Shown piece by piece: positions 47,808 through 61,600 of a DNA stretch of 64,000 nucleotides (positions within the stretch are counted from its first letter, which is position 1; every line of letters starts with the position of its first letter). Below the pieces are notes generated by a model. It was not told the DNA's origin. It saw only the letters and a list, made by a program, of their open reading frames with translations, and ran no database searches. The stretch covers positions 13,028,062-13,092,061 of the forward strand of contig CM055611.1 in NCBI GenBank assembly GCA_029379385.1, given 5' to 3'. The position numbers were made by a program, and so were the translations under genes. This DNA is from Quillaja saponaria (Eukaryota; Streptophyta; Magnoliopsida; Fabales; Quillajaceae).

Positions 47808-49639
47808 TAGTCCTTCCTGATATATCTTCTCCAAGATAAAAATTTCCTCTGGCCATTTTCAGCTTAAGGCAATGGCATTTTGTAAACTCTGGTTGGAAAT
47901 TTTGAAAAGATTGTGTCACAGTAACATATTAACCATGTCATTCAACTTGTGCAGTAAAATGATTAACAATTTAATATAGTGATATTTCACCTGATCAATC
48001 TTTAAAGGATCTCCTTCAAGGAGACGTGCATCAGCAGGAATGATGTCACCGAAGCTTGATGCTAATTATGTCTCCAGGAACCAACACAGCAGCATCTTCT
48101 TCACTCCATTTTCCATCACGAAGAACCTAAGAGTGAGTACAAGTCAAAGAAATGGGAAATGAAGATATGATCACCTTGTGCCTTGTGGAAAATTAAATTA
48201 AATATACACGAATATGCATTAAAGAAAAACAAAATGCTGTAGTGAAGTAGTCTTCCAATAGAAATCAGTGAAAAGGAGAACCTTGGCTTTAGGGGCCAAT
48301 CGAGCCATGAGGGCAGCTGCTGCATTTCCAGCATTGTTTTCCTCTAATGAAACTGATGGTTGAATTTATAATTAGTAAAACCATGATGCCAAAAAAATCC
48401 TGATAATCTGCAGATTTTCCCTGCACATTAAGATGTTTCAATATCTCTGTCATATTTAAATTAATCATTTGAGAAATTCAAACCAAACATCTCTTAAAAA
48501 ACTAAAAGAATTTGAATTTGATATTTAAAATGACTTTTCAATTGAAACTACTTATAATTCCACAGCCTCATTCAAAGTGATATTTGTAACATTAATACAA
48601 AATAAAAAAAGATAGAAGTAAAACAAAGTCATATTTACTAAATCTTTCTCTTTTATTGAAACAAAAATTATAAGGACAGACCTTATCACTAAGAGTAGCC
48701 AAGAAAAACACTAAGAATAAGGAAATGAAAGGTGGAGGAATTATATAGCCATACCCCTCCATGTGCCATAGCAATGGCCATGATAGCAGCAGCTTCCATA
48801 ACCCATGACAATGGGTTCCACATAAAGCCCAAAAACTTCAAAATTTTACTTTCCTGAAGAAGAAACAAAAAAAAAAAAATGATGAACGTTTGGCAACAAT
48901 TCAAAAATTATTATTCTAAAGTAAAGCACTGTACATTTCTTTCCTAACCTTCTTCTCTTCAAGTTTATTGTATCCGAACAAATCTAGCCGCTCTTGCACC
49001 TGGTCAGAGCTCAAACCCTCTCTTGTGCATTTAAGATGCTGAAAAACTTCTTCAAGGGGGATGTTCTCCTGCATAACATAACTTCCAATTTCAGTAAATC
49101 AGTAATAAGTGTCTTCTTTTCCCCTTAATTAAAATCAGGATAAAATATTCTTCCTGCTTTCTTTTTCTTTTATACTCATGTGCTTTCCTTCAATTAATAT
49201 TTATTTTTTTTTCTGTTGCATGTGGAGAGGAGGGGGTGGATTGATATCCCTTCGCATATCATCTATTCATCTTCAATTAAAGGAGAGATGAGAACTACAT
49301 ATATATAGAGAGAGAGACAGGGAAACAGACAGATAGACAGAATATTTGAGTGATTCTATTTTTCTGCAGCCTATTGACATTAAAATAAAACTAAGTGCTG
49401 CTGCCAAAGAATGACAGTTTTATCATCACTTGAATTAGCTTGACCAATTTGACTTACTTAACCTCTTGAAAAATTGTATGCAACATGTTTTCAGAATCCA
49501 ATTTATAATGCCAAAAAGTTAAGACAGCTTAACCAGATATATAGGGTTGTGTTTGGTACTGTTAAATATGTCATGGACATACCAGATCAACAGTCTCTTT
49601 CATAATGCCATCAAGTGCAATTGTCTTCAATTCCATTTT

Positions 49640-51340
49640 GAAATTCCTTCAGCTTTAACTCCCTTCTCGATTAGAGAATTCGACCTTTCAAGAGCTGCAT
49701 ATCGAAATAGCACCTTTCTTATATAATCGATAAGCAGTTTACAGATGAAAACAAACTTCCTGCAATATTGCTTCTTACTGATATACTTGTTTTGGCCACC
49801 TTTTCTATTTATATATTGTGCCATCAGTGAATTTAGAATTTATGCAACAAAATTTTTAAAAACTGAGGTAACTATACAAATTCAGAAATTCTCTCTTTAC
49901 CCAATAGGTTTGATACTATGGAAATGGATTTTCAAGAATTTAAACCCACAAAAGGGTAAGAAACAAACTAAAATCTTTTGCTGCTGCTGTTCAAACTATT
50001 GGCAACAAAAAAATTGTAACCCAGAAAGCACAATTTCCAAAATGCACCTATTGAAAGACTTACTGCAAATTCCACTATTATTTCACATCCAAAAATTTAG
50101 AGCCCTCCTCTTAAGTTCCTTCAATCTGAAGACCCGAAGAGAGTGTCTCAAAGAATAGTCCCCCAAGTACTTATATATACAAATGTAACAACAAAACCAA
50201 TCAACATCAATTTGAATTGGGCAAAGCAGCCAACCATGCAATGAATTAAAGAATGGTAAAATGGTACAACAACAAGAATCTACAAAGTTAGAAGAAATTA
50301 AGAGATTAGAAGCATTGGCAAGAATACAAAGGGACCATATGAGGTTCCGCCGGCCGGCTTGCAATATTAGTCCTACACAAAATCTTTTTTTTTTTTTTTT
50401 TTGAATGTTAGCCTGCCACCCTCCATATCTTTATTCAACTTTGGATCCAACGTAAGTTTTTGACCATAGTAAAGAAAGATAAACTTCTTTGTATAATTCT
50501 GAAACTGAAAGAAACATTTTTATTTCTGGGTAGGATATTACAGAGACGAAAACGCCAGTCAGAAATATAAGCTTTAAGACCCCTAAATCGATGAGAGGAA
50601 AAAGAACACAGAGAGGAATACGGCCCCAAAAAAACCAAAGAACGGCAACTAAATCGACAGCTGCTTAACGACCATAGGAGCATCATGGTTGGAAGGCAGA
50701 GGTTGCCTAAATGTTTACCAAAAAAAAGACAGACATAGAAAATGGAAAAAAAAAATTTTAAAGAAATGTTTGTACTTTGTACTTCTAGTGTACCCACAAC
50801 ATATTATTAGAATGTTCGTGTCTATGAGATATAGAATTTTTATTTTGTTTGATTTACACTCTTTTGAAGAAAATTTGAACCCATTATATTTTCTTGAATC
50901 ACAAGATCACCCCCAAGATAAATATAAATATTTTTAATCAACATTTGATGATAGTATAAAATTTAATAAGATCAAAATTCAAATTGTCTAATAAGTTACA
51001 TGATGATTTAAATGCTCTAATATTTTTGTTTAAGTTGTCTCTCTATATTTACAGATAAGTGAAAATTGTTTGAGTTTATAAGGTTATTCTATCCTTGTTA
51101 TCTATAAATTTAAAGTGATTCTCTGTTGTGATAACTAATGTTTAATAAAGGTCTCAAGTTAGATGTGGTTAGTCTAAATGATTAAAGGAAATTTTTTTTT
51201 TTTTCCAGTTAATTATATTTTTAGTTCTCATGTTTGATCAAAAATTCAGTTTTATTCTTATATTTTTAAAAAAAAAAAATTAAAATGTAATTTCAAAAAT
51301 CACAACATGAACTCTACCATCACTTTTTGTCATATCTAAA
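49640..51340. other. Spacer and probable promoter side of the H+-ATPase gene
   Basis: No gene was found. The first few hundred bases upstream of 49636 on the minus strand should hold the 5' UTR and promoter of the H+-ATPase gene, but no clear TATA box or leader exon was fixed. A T run lies at 50384-50402. Confidence 0.45.
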
Positions 51341-51348
51341 CTACTCGT

Positions 51349-51960
51349 GTTATGGATGTGGGAGCATCGACTTTGTCCCTGTGGGCTTATGAGGAGTGGG
51401 AGAAATTGTTGGAATTCTATGAAAGAGTCTCGAGAGCTAGGATGCGTGCCAGTTTCATACAACTAGGTGGAGTGGCACAAGATGTGCCTCTTAGAATCAA
51501 ACGAAATAAGACATCTACTGTTACTGGTACTCAATTCGAAGCAAATGTGGCTAGACTTTCATTCACATTTTTTTCCATCAAGAACATTTTATAAAACTCT
51601 TGGACTCTTGAATTTGGAGTATCTACTTTCACACAATTCACAGGATTCAATAGGCAATCAATATTTCACGATCAAAGGTCGCCTGTAAATAGAAGCTTCT
51701 TTCAATCTCTATTTGGCAAAGGTAGAAGTTGGCAAGAAAGTGAGTAGCGATGGATACATTGGAAGAATTGAGAGATTGAGCAAGAGATAGGGGTCTCGTT
51801 ATTGGGTTTCGAAAAGCAAGTTGCTGATTTAACCTTAAGGAGTTTCGAAATAGATTATGTGCCAAGTGAGCGTTGCCCATTCACTCCTAAGAGTGCTTTC
51901 TCAAGAGCGAAAGGAGTCAAAGGGCGTTAGTGCTAAAGTCTGAAAGTAAAGAATCTTGGA
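51349..51960 (+). pseudogene. Organelle-derived insert: nad7 piece joined to ycf2 piece
   Basis: 51349-51496 translates as [31 protein letters not shown], and LGGVAQDVPL. This matches an internal part of mitochondrial NADH dehydrogenase subunit 7 (nad7) with several changes (known family pattern: [23 protein letters not shown]). Directly after, about 51520-51690 matches the N-terminal part of plastid ycf2 in shifting frames: FHSHFFPSRTF near HIFFHQERF, LEYLLSHNSQ near WSILLSRNSQ, then YFTIKG. The next 270 bases (LFGKGRSWQESE, EKQVADLTLRSFEIDYVPSE) look coding but were not placed. Neither gene belongs in nuclear DNA in this broken form, so this is a nuclear copy of organelle DNA, possibly from a mitochondrial region that had already taken up plastid DNA. 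Confidence 0.75.
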
Positions 51961-52264
51961 AGGTAGGTGACATGGCAAATAATATCTTAGATAATTTATC
52001 CACTAGTCATGATAAGCATTTTACATGTCACCCCCCATTAAGTTAAATGTAATAAAAAGTGATGATAGAGGTCACACAAAAATCTAATCATGACATTTAA
52101 ATTTTTAAAAATATAGAGACAAAAAGAATTATCGATCAAATTATAATGACTAAAAGTGTAAGTTAGACACTTTTTTTGAAGTCGTCAAGTGTGTTTAGGC
52201 CATTTTATATTTATGGCCTTTCTAAAGAGATTTGAACCTATAAAATTAGGTTAGAACAATCTTG

Positions 52265-52560
52265 TAAACAACAATTAGAGTTAATTCCTTGCAATCTTTG
52301 TTTAGCACCATTTGTAATCATTAGTTGAATTTCAATTTTGGTGAAGGCTTGGACCATGACATATTATTGTGCATCACTACATTGATTTGTATTTCTTGTT
52401 AAGTGACAGCTGAATATTCTGCTTAAAAGAATGTCCTCTAGTGAATATAAACAATTAGAGTTCAGTCCTTGCAATCTTTGTTTAGCTCCATTTGTAATCA
52501 TTAGTTGAATTTCAATGTTGGTGAAGGCTCGGACCATGACATATCATTGTGTAGTGCATT
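52265..52560. repeat. Dispersed direct duplication of about 110 bp
   Basis: Copies at about 52268-52372 and 52448-52553 share AACAATTAGAGTT, TCCTTGCAATCTTTGTTTAGC.CCATTTGTAATC, ATTAGTTGAATTTCAAT.TTGG and GGACCATGACATAT.ATTGTG. About 75 bases separate them. The origin is not recognised. Confidence 0.8.
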
Positions 52561-52739
52561 GTCCGCTTTCGACGGTTGTTGTGACACAAGTTCTGCATAT
52601 GTTTCTTGATATTCCCCGCCAAACAAACTCGTCAGAACTTCTATTACTCTGCCTCAAGCTAATACAGAATACAACTTTTGGCTCTACCTGTCGTTCTATT
52701 TAGATTTGATCAATGTGCTTCATGGTTCATGGAAAAGAA

Positions 52740-55640
52740 AAAGGAAACCCCAACAATCTAATTTATTTTCACTAAATTAAAAATAAAAACGTGCATAGCA
52801 AATGTAATTCATATGAATGATACTAGTAATATCTATAAAGATAAACCATCCTAATCATTATATGAATGATACTAGTAATATTTATTTATAAAGATAAACG
52901 ATCCTAATGATTTAAGATTAAGACTTATTATTATAATAGGTATAACTAACGTCAAACTCAAATGGCATGAATACTGTAAGTACTTAGACTGAAGGCTACG
53001 GGAACTTAGACTTAAGGGTTTTAGAAATAAATTTATCGGTTTTTTCATGCAACAACATTCAAATTTTATTGGCATCTTTATTGTCATTTGTTTAGACTTA
53101 ATAATTAAAATATCATATTTAACTCAACCATTCTTAATGGGGGTGGCAAATATAGGACAAACTACTCAGACACAGTGACAATTTAGAGTTTCTAGAAAAT
53201 CCTAACATTCTCTTATAAAATGACTTGCAAAGGTTTAAACAGAGGTTTTGAAATCATGATATCTGAAGTTAATTTCTTGTATATCTATTGTTGTGTGGTA
53301 ATTTTTTTTTATATTTATGGGTTTAATGTGTTTATTTAAAAGTCTTTTATTTAAATTAAAATTGTACAAAATTAGCGATTTTCGTTCCTCAAATAAAAAT
53401 TTTCACTTCTCAAATAGAGATTTCTATTGATATAGAGTCCAAGGGTATTTATTTTTGGTGTAAAGAATTACAGAGACAGAATGTTGTCACTATTCTACTT
53501 ATACAAACCAGTAAAGGTTTGATATTTGTCCACTAATTGGCTTTGCTTATTCTAATGTTAAAAAAGTACTTCGAACAAATTCATCAATTGAAGTACGGTT
53601 GTCCAGAATTACTTTGATAAATGCTTAGCTCGCCGCCCGCTAAAAGTTCTTGTATAACACCAAATGGTCGCAGACAAAGATATGACAGCAAGACCATGAT
53701 CCAAGATCATGATGGGAAGGGACAAAGTTCATTCTATCTTAACAATATTATATGTTAGATGATTCAAAAATCAAGATTGTAATAAACTATTTTGGGAGAA
53801 TTATCAAAAGGGTTTTACGTGGTGTATTAAAAATAAATAATTTTAATTTTTAAATCTGTTTTTATTTTTAATTGAAATAAATTAAAGTAATAATTAATTC
53901 AAAATTAAATTAAAGTAATAATTAATTCATTTATTAGTTTGAATTTAATTTATTTTAAAGTAAATTTTAAAATTTTTTTTTTAGTTTACGTGGTTGTAAT
54001 TTAAATTAATCTAATAATTTTCACACAAATAATTTTAATTGAAAAACTAAAAGTAAAATTACAATAAAAGTAAAAACAAATACTAATACTAAATTAAAAA
54101 TATAATAATAAAAAAATAAATACTAAATTGAAATGAAACAACGGTCCAAAATTTTGAAAATGGGGAGGGGTTAAGCTGGGGATTATCAAAATTAATAGGG
54201 CTATTTTTGTGATTTCAGGATCAAGATATAGTAAGAATAAAAGAAATTTGATGAGAGCAAAATGAGAATGAAAAAAAAATGTGTCGCAGCACAAAAGCTG
54301 CAAAATGACAGCTTATTGGACGCGACTGCTGGGGCCGCTAGCGCCGTAACTGTGACGGGTTCCTAGCAGCAGCTCAATAGCCCCAGGCCGCACGTCAACA
54401 TGCTTAGCTACGGTACCAAAGTTAGCTGCAGTGCCAAAAGTCCCCAAATAAGTTTCTAAAGTCATTAATTTACAGTTATGAAGTTAAGAGTTATTATTTG
54501 ATTTATTGTCAATACATATATATAATATATATAATGGCTATTTTTATTATTAGTTTAACTTAAAACACAGCATATTTATTGTCAAATAGACAAGAAAAAT
54601 AAAATACCTTTCTTAATTTAATAATAATAAATCTCCTATAAATAAGTTGTTTTAAGTCAAAATGACTAAAAAATAGTTAGTGCCTAAATTGTTACACTGT
54701 CAATAAACAAATTTATAAGACACTAACTCACTGGCTAAAAATTAAAAGGGATGATTGGGTTAGTAACAGAGCTGACCCGTCTCTCGCCTCCCTTCTCAAA
54801 ACCCACTTCCCCAATTTACTTCTGAAAATGTAATTTTGATTTTTCATTAGTTGTACGAGGAAACAAAGTATCTTGAAGAAATTTGATATATAATAATAAA
54901 CAAAAGTAGAATCGAACAAACCTGTGAGATGCTCATACAGAGGGTTTTCTGTTATCACAGCCTCAAGAAAACTAAAATCACTGACCAGTGTTACTATACA
55001 CATTCAATCTGCAGAGGAAAGGCTTGCTAAGAAGACTTCCAGAATAACTCGGTACGAGCGATATCGTCACTTTAAGAATGACTTCATAATATCGAGGACT
55101 CATACAAGCAACTCAAATATTTTTACTTATTTCAACTCTGATCAGACCAAATCCACCCCATTTCACATTACAAACTAACTAAAATCCATCCCATTTCACA
55201 TTAAAAACTAACGTAATGATCCTCAATTAATCTGAGGTAATTACCAATTATCATGACTAATTGCTAAAGTACTATATTATATCTTCATTCATATATTACA
55301 TTTGCAGAAGCCTACGTTAAGCACAACCAGAATGCATTCACAGTTCACTTCCACATGACATCATGACAAATTTGATTAAGAAAACTGAGTAACTGGCGAC
55401 AGACCAGTAACCTAGGTCAAAAAATAAAATTCTAAAATCAACTTCACAGTGACAGACATGAAAATGGTAAAAAGGTCTTTCAACAATATTTTTATTTCAG
55501 TATCTTCTGTCAATATATTTTCCATCAAACTCCACCCCCCCAACCCCTCTCTAAGGGGCATTTCTATTCAGTTTCCCCTAATGCAGAATGAATTTTCTTC
55601 TGCTAAGTACCAACGTATTTAAGCTGTACATGCATAATAC
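52740..55640. other. AT-rich spacer with one GC-rich patch
   Basis: No gene was found on either strand. Most of the stretch is AT-rich. A GC-rich patch at about 54288-54440 (GTCGCAGCACAAAAGCTGC, GGACGCGACTGCTGGGGCCGC) contrasts with its surroundings and resembles the patch at 36370-36740, perhaps from the same type of retroelement. Confidence 0.5.
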
Positions 55641-55649
55641 AGTTATAAG

Positions 55650-58600
55650 TTACTTGCCAGAAGCTGGTTTCACATTTCCACACTCTTTCCTGTTGCATAC
55701 AGTTCGAAAGGGATAGTTGAGGTTACCACATTTGCTACAAGTCCAGCTGCCTTCAGGTGCATTATTATTTGATTGGTTTGGGCCCTTCAAGAAAGCACAC
55801 AAAAGTTTAACCATAGTGGGAACACAAACACTAAACAGAACAGGAGAAAGCACTGGATGCATGGTTAACTTATACCATTGTTCAATGCATGATTCAAAAG
55901 TTCAAATAAAGATTTATAGATCTTAAAGGATGTGCTGACTTTCAGATAAGTGTATTAACATTGTACTTTGTAAGCTAACCCCAGCATATAATTGCTTCTT
56001 GAATGATCGGTATATCTTATATTGAAAACTATCAACTGGTAAGTAACATATGGCCAAATGATTCCAGTTTCCTAAAAGACAGCCCCTAATACATGTTAAG
56101 CCAATTAAACAATTAAGTCTAAGTCTCAGAAATGTACTCTTTACTGATTGCAACAATGGCCACACTACAATTACTGAGATACCAGAGTTAAACCATAATA
56201 CTAGGCTTGTTCGCAATTGAAAGAATATTATGAAAGCAGTGAACCTTACTACTCAGCATGACCAAAACTAGGGGAATGTTACTAGAGATTAGGAACAAAG
56301 TGACATATTCTTCAGATGGCAGACATTTAGTTGGAAGGTTGAAGATGATAATCTGTAGAGGTTTCAACATGCAGAATTCCTCATTCTACTACGTTTCAGA
56401 TTTTATTTTGGTCGTGGTATCCAAAGAAATTTTGATAACTGCAACTAAAAAATCCTGGAGATAGAAGTTTCCAGTAGAGGTAACATTTGTAACTTAAATG
56501 GAGTGTGTAGAGGATGGAAATATGACAATACTGTATCCATTTGAACTTTGGAAAACATAAATTCATGAGAATTGTTTGATCCCAAAGAATATCTCAAGCT
56601 TTTACAATTCTAAATCTTTTAATAAAGTCAATAGGCAAATTTTTTTATTTTTTTATTTTTTTGTGGTGCTATGGTTTAATGTGAAAACTGAGTAGCATTG
56701 GAAGGAGCTGTTAAGTCAATTTGTACACATTGTACCAGGCGCAGCAAGGATAAAAAATAGACTTGGTTCACGACTACGTCTAACATGAAACAAGATATCA
56801 CAGTTTTCCAAAGAAAAGACTATATTTTCTCAATGAAAGCTTGAATGAATTGGCCGTTAGCCTACATCTTTATTAGACAGGAGAGAATTACAAAAATAAC
56901 TTAAATGAAAAATACCAACAATAAAATTTTGGCGGCTAGACTTAATGCTCCCTCTATCCCAAAATATTTGTCATCTTTCAATAGTCAATGGCTATTAAAT
57001 GCTGAGTTTTCCAAAAAAAACCTCTAAGTAATTAGATAATTTCAACATATTTATATTTATATGTTATTTGCCGATGACATCATGTTAGTAGACGAAACTA
57101 GAGAGGGTCTAACTTCTAAGCTAGAACTATGAAGGAACGCGTTACAATTTAAACGTCTGAGGTTGAGTCGGAAGAAAACCGAATATATGGAGTGCGATTT
57201 TAGTCACACTAGAGGAGACTAGACTGAAATAACTTTGGATAGCCAGACAATCCTAACGAAAGATGTGTTTAAGTATTTAGATTTATTTCTACAAAAAGAT
57301 AGCATAATTGAGCATGATTGAACCATAGAATTAAGACAGGGTGGATAAAGTGATAAGTGTATCGGAAATTTTATATGATCCTAAAATCCCGAATAAATTG
57401 AAAGAAATTTTTTATAAAATGACATATAGACATACTATGTTGTATGATTCTGAATATTGGGTCATTAAAAAAAAATACTCGTGAATGAGAGTAGCTAAAA
57501 TGTAAATATTGAGATGGGTGATTGGACATTAAAAAAAAAAACAAAGCGAAATGATGAGATATGTAGAAAGGTTGAAGTAGAACACATCGAAGAGAAAATG
57601 AGGGGAAACCGTTTATGTTGGTTTGGACATATTTAACATAAGCAAGTGGACATTGTAGTTAGAAAATGTGATTTAATATATGTGGTATGTGTTAAATAGG
57701 GTAGAAAAAGACCGAAACCTACGTGGGGCAGTCATTGAGAAGGATATGATTATTCTACGCATTACTAAAAACGATGTCTTTGATCGATACGAATGGCGGA
57801 AAATAATTCACATTGTCGAGGAATTTAAGGTTTAATTGAGTTAAATAACTTATGCGGCTAGAGTTAACAAAAAGACACAAACATAATAAAACAGCCACTT
57901 ATTTTAGGTAAATAATACTAGGCGGCTAATTAAAGCCTTGTCTAAGTGATGGAAATTACTAGTTTAAACTGAAAAGAATCCCAAAGAAACCCTAGTTTAT
58001 TAGGGTTTTGGCGTGAAACTTAACCAACCCACTTGTCAGACTCATCCGTTTCAACTTGATAGGTCATGGACCTTGAGATTCATCTTAGAAGTAGGAAGCA
58101 TGGATATGTGCATATGGTAGGAGTATCAGTGTCGAATACGACTAGAATACAGCTGGATACATATCCAAAAAATATATTCTTTTTAATTTTTTTTAATATC
58201 GTATACGGCTTGATACAAACTCAAACACGACTAGGATATGCTAACTTTTTTTTTTTTGGATATTTATTTTCTGATTTTCGAGGTTGAATCTCATTAACAA
58301 AACACTGCAGATTCTTCTTCCTCATTCGACATTCATCTTGTTCCTCCTTTGAAGCCCTTCACAAACGATATTGGGTGACACTAGATTTCAGTCGTAGGTT
58401 CCTCCATTGTCACCGGCTCAGTGGCATTGCACTTTGCAGATGAAGATGAACAGATATGTGTAACGGTGCTTCCTTCCTTCTCAATGCATATAATCTATTC
58501 ACTTTAGTTTGTGCAAAACGGTACATTTTACAATTAATTACGACATATGGACTAATTTATCTTTGGGCCACTATGTGCTTACTTAGTTACTTTATTTATA

Positions 58601-61600
58601 TTTAAGTTAGGTTGGGTTTTAAGTTATACTCTTTTATCCCATAATTCCTATTACAATTTTTTGTTATATTATATTATGCAGTTTTATCAAAGATGCTCCT
58701 AAGGCGCAGACCCCTTGCCTATGCACCTCTAAAGGTGGGCGTTAACACTAAGGCGCGCGCCATTTCCATATTTTGAGACACCATGAGGCGCACACAAGGT
58801 AAACATAAGGTGCAGCAAGTTATTTAAAAAAAAAAAAAAACCTCTTCAATTTTTCTTTTTGAGTAAAGCTCTTCAATTTTAAGTTTCCTCATAATTAGGA
58901 AAAATCAAACATTGGGAAGAGTCTTAATAGAAATCAGAGTTTTTTCTTATTTACTCAAAAAGAAAAACTCTTCAATTTTTCTTTTTGAGTAAAGCTCTTT
59001 ATTTTTAAGTTTCCTCATAATTAGGAAAAATCAAACATTGGGAAGAGTCTTAATAGAAATCAGAAAGGTCCTTTAAACATTAAAAAAAAAAACCCTAACT
59101 CAATTGCTGAAGCAAAATTCTGAATCAAGCAGCCTACTAACTGAAGACTAAGCTTCCCTGTTTCCTAGCCAAAAAAAGAACATATTTTCAGTATAAGTCT
59201 GCCTATTATCTATCATATTTTTCAATTACTTTCTCAATCTTCTTCTAAACTTCTTCATTTTCTGCTTATTCTAATCCCTGCTTAATCTAATTTGTCCTAT
59301 TGTATAAAAAGCAGAGCATTTGGTGTTAGGTTTTATATGTTGTAAGCTTAGAATCATTGTAGGTAGAATTTTTTTTTTTATTAGATGTGCACTTAACTTT
59401 GCTACGGCGGGCGCCTGTGCCTTGCGTCTTGCGCCTAGGCTCCAGGGGCCCCTTGCACCTAGGCTCTAGGGACCCCTAGCGCCTAGGTGCGCCTTGAGCC
59501 TTTGATAACACTGATATTATGTTATTATATATCTTATTATTTTTATATAAACATATTTACACTTCATAGAAATTACTTTACTTTTGCTCTAACTATATTA
59601 ATTTTTATTTTTTTATAATTCAATATATATTAAATATTTAAAAAATTATTGAATTCAACAAATCCTAGACATATAGTATTCCAGTTTTTCAAAAATTGTC
59701 ATATCGTGAATAAGACATCATATAAGATTCTGTATCCGTATTATATTGTATGCTTCATAGTCCCAAACCAGAAGTTATGCCATTCTGAAGTTGAGTTGGA
59801 TTACCAAATCCCACGTCAATACTTATCGTCTTAAAAAAGCTCATTTCAAGATGGAAGGAGGTCCTTCCCACCCCAGTACTAGGGAGGGAAAACTTAAAGC
59901 ATAGGAGCAAAAGGAAGAGTAAATCTTGTCTTGACAGAGAAAATATCAGACAACAAACTAGACTATACTGAAAGTCTTCTGTTTGTAAAATAATCTGATT
60001 GGGTACAAGATATCATGTTTAAAAGATAGCTTCATGCCTTAACTTGACCACCTCTTTGTAACATTCATACATCACAATTATTATGATCAAAGTATTTTGA
60101 CAAAGAAGAAGTCAAGTAACGAAAACTTACAGATGGTCTAGCAGCTCCGCACTTCTTCATGTTGCAAACAGTTCTGAAGGCAAAGTTGACATTGTCGCAT
60201 TTAGGACAAATCCAATCCCCTTCATTTAAACTATCCGGCCCTGTATAGACAATTAAAATAAAAGCTAAAGCCGAAAGCCATCATGCCATGCAACTCTCAA
60301 ACTCATGATAATTGTAAACAACAAATATCTACAGACACATTTGTACTGCCACTCGTAATTACTTTCATTTGTTCTTTTTCTTTTATTCATTTAGTTGTTA
60401 AAAGAGGGATTATTATGATCGAAGACAAGACAAAGATAAAAAAGAACATAAGTAATATTGGATCAACATGACACTATGAATATCAAAATGTAAGTAAATA
60501 TCTGTGTGCATGCACATGAGTTATGCTTATAGCTTATCTTATTGACTAACTGACATAGTACCAGAGTTATTCTATCTCGGAAGCCAGGTCATAATTTAAA
60601 ACTAAAAGTAGTAAAAAAAATAAAGCAAAGTTGTTCAACTAAGCCTTTCAAAGATTGAAACAGAATTATTAAATAATACATATTTCTTCAGATTTCAGAA
60701 CAATAAGACACAAGATAGTGTGTACTATTGGTGAAGACTCAATAATGATTATTTTATTACAAAGCTTGAATGATTTGCAGTATTCAAAATCAAAAACTCT
60801 AAATACTATGCATAAAACTGCTTACAAAATTTTAAATACAAAAAGATTATGTTAAAAACATATGGTAAAAGGGATATGGCATATCCAACTTTGAAGAGAA
60901 ATTGAATTTTAACGGTCTAACCTACAAATTGTAATTTATATGTTTGAAATAGAGATATAAGAAGTAAAAGAAAATGCAATTACCCCCACGACGTTTCCTA
61001 GAGGTGAAATTGTCTGGTATTATTCCTTCAGCCCATGGTGGTCCCTGAAAGGTATATCCATATCCATTGGTTGTAGGCATTGGACCATAACTGATGCCTG
61101 ATTCAATAAAAACTAGTTACAAATTACGACTGGAGACAAAAGAGACACACGCTGAAAATCTCTAACAAAACAGGAAGTTCTGTTAACAAGCATTCCACTT
61201 GATTTCAAAACCTAAAACTGTCCAACTCTGTGACTTCAGAAGAAATATCATAAACATAAAACAATCTGGATATAATAACTAAAATGTTAACATCCATCCA
61301 CAGTTGACGGAGAGGCAAACCACAAACGTTAAATTTGATGATAAGATAAGCACTATATTAGCTCAAAGGCAGAAATTGAAATACATCAAATAAGCATCCA
61401 ACCTTTATTACTTTCCACTAGTTGACACTTCTTTCAATGTAAATATATATATATATATACAGGTTTTCAATTTACAATATTGCTCCTGCCAGGTCCAATG
61501 TTTCTGAAGAAAACTAACAATATAATTGTCTAATTCACTCTTCCACATAAGTGATTGAATGCACTAGAGTGTATACATAATATATATCTCAATAGCAAAC

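Larger units (their letters stand above)
41760..49636 (-). pseudogene. Plasma-membrane H+-ATPase (P3A type), 21 exons, seven 1-base insertions
   Basis: Exons: 49583-49636, 48949-49068, 48755-48853, 48282-48420, 47991-48126, 47212-47391, 46893-47099, 46681-46801, 45931-46051, 45491-45613, 45274-45378, 45042-45186, 44474-44639, 44148-44386, 44001-44033, 43837-43918, 43554-43714, 43030-43245, 42607-42790, 42248-42427, 41760-41856. Together 2,908 nt, which is seven more than 967 codons. The enzyme pumps protons out of the cell using ATP. Seen are [57 protein letters not shown], the phosphorylation motif [28 protein letters not shown], and the C-terminal HYTV that binds 14-3-3 proteins. The N-terminus is most like the AHA4/AHA11 group. 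Single extra bases sit near 48345, 48051, 46771, 46020, 44596, 42712 and 42607. Either a young pseudogene or a sequence error; identity is certain. Confidence 0.85.

Noticed and set aside
50435..50797. Minus-strand 120-residue frame upstream of the H+-ATPase, and a short alternative frame ending PMVVKQLSI
   Set aside because: Phe/Ser/Leu-rich composition and no family match; the alternative is too short (about 16 codons) and has no upstream exon.
51352..51594. Functional nad7 gene
   Set aside because: Only a short changed piece, running into ycf2-like sequence; nuclear copy of organelle DNA.
52515..52703. 62-residue plus-strand frame (LDIPRQTNSSELLLLC)
   Set aside because: It has a coding-like look but begins inside the duplicated repeat, and no family or splice partner was recognised.
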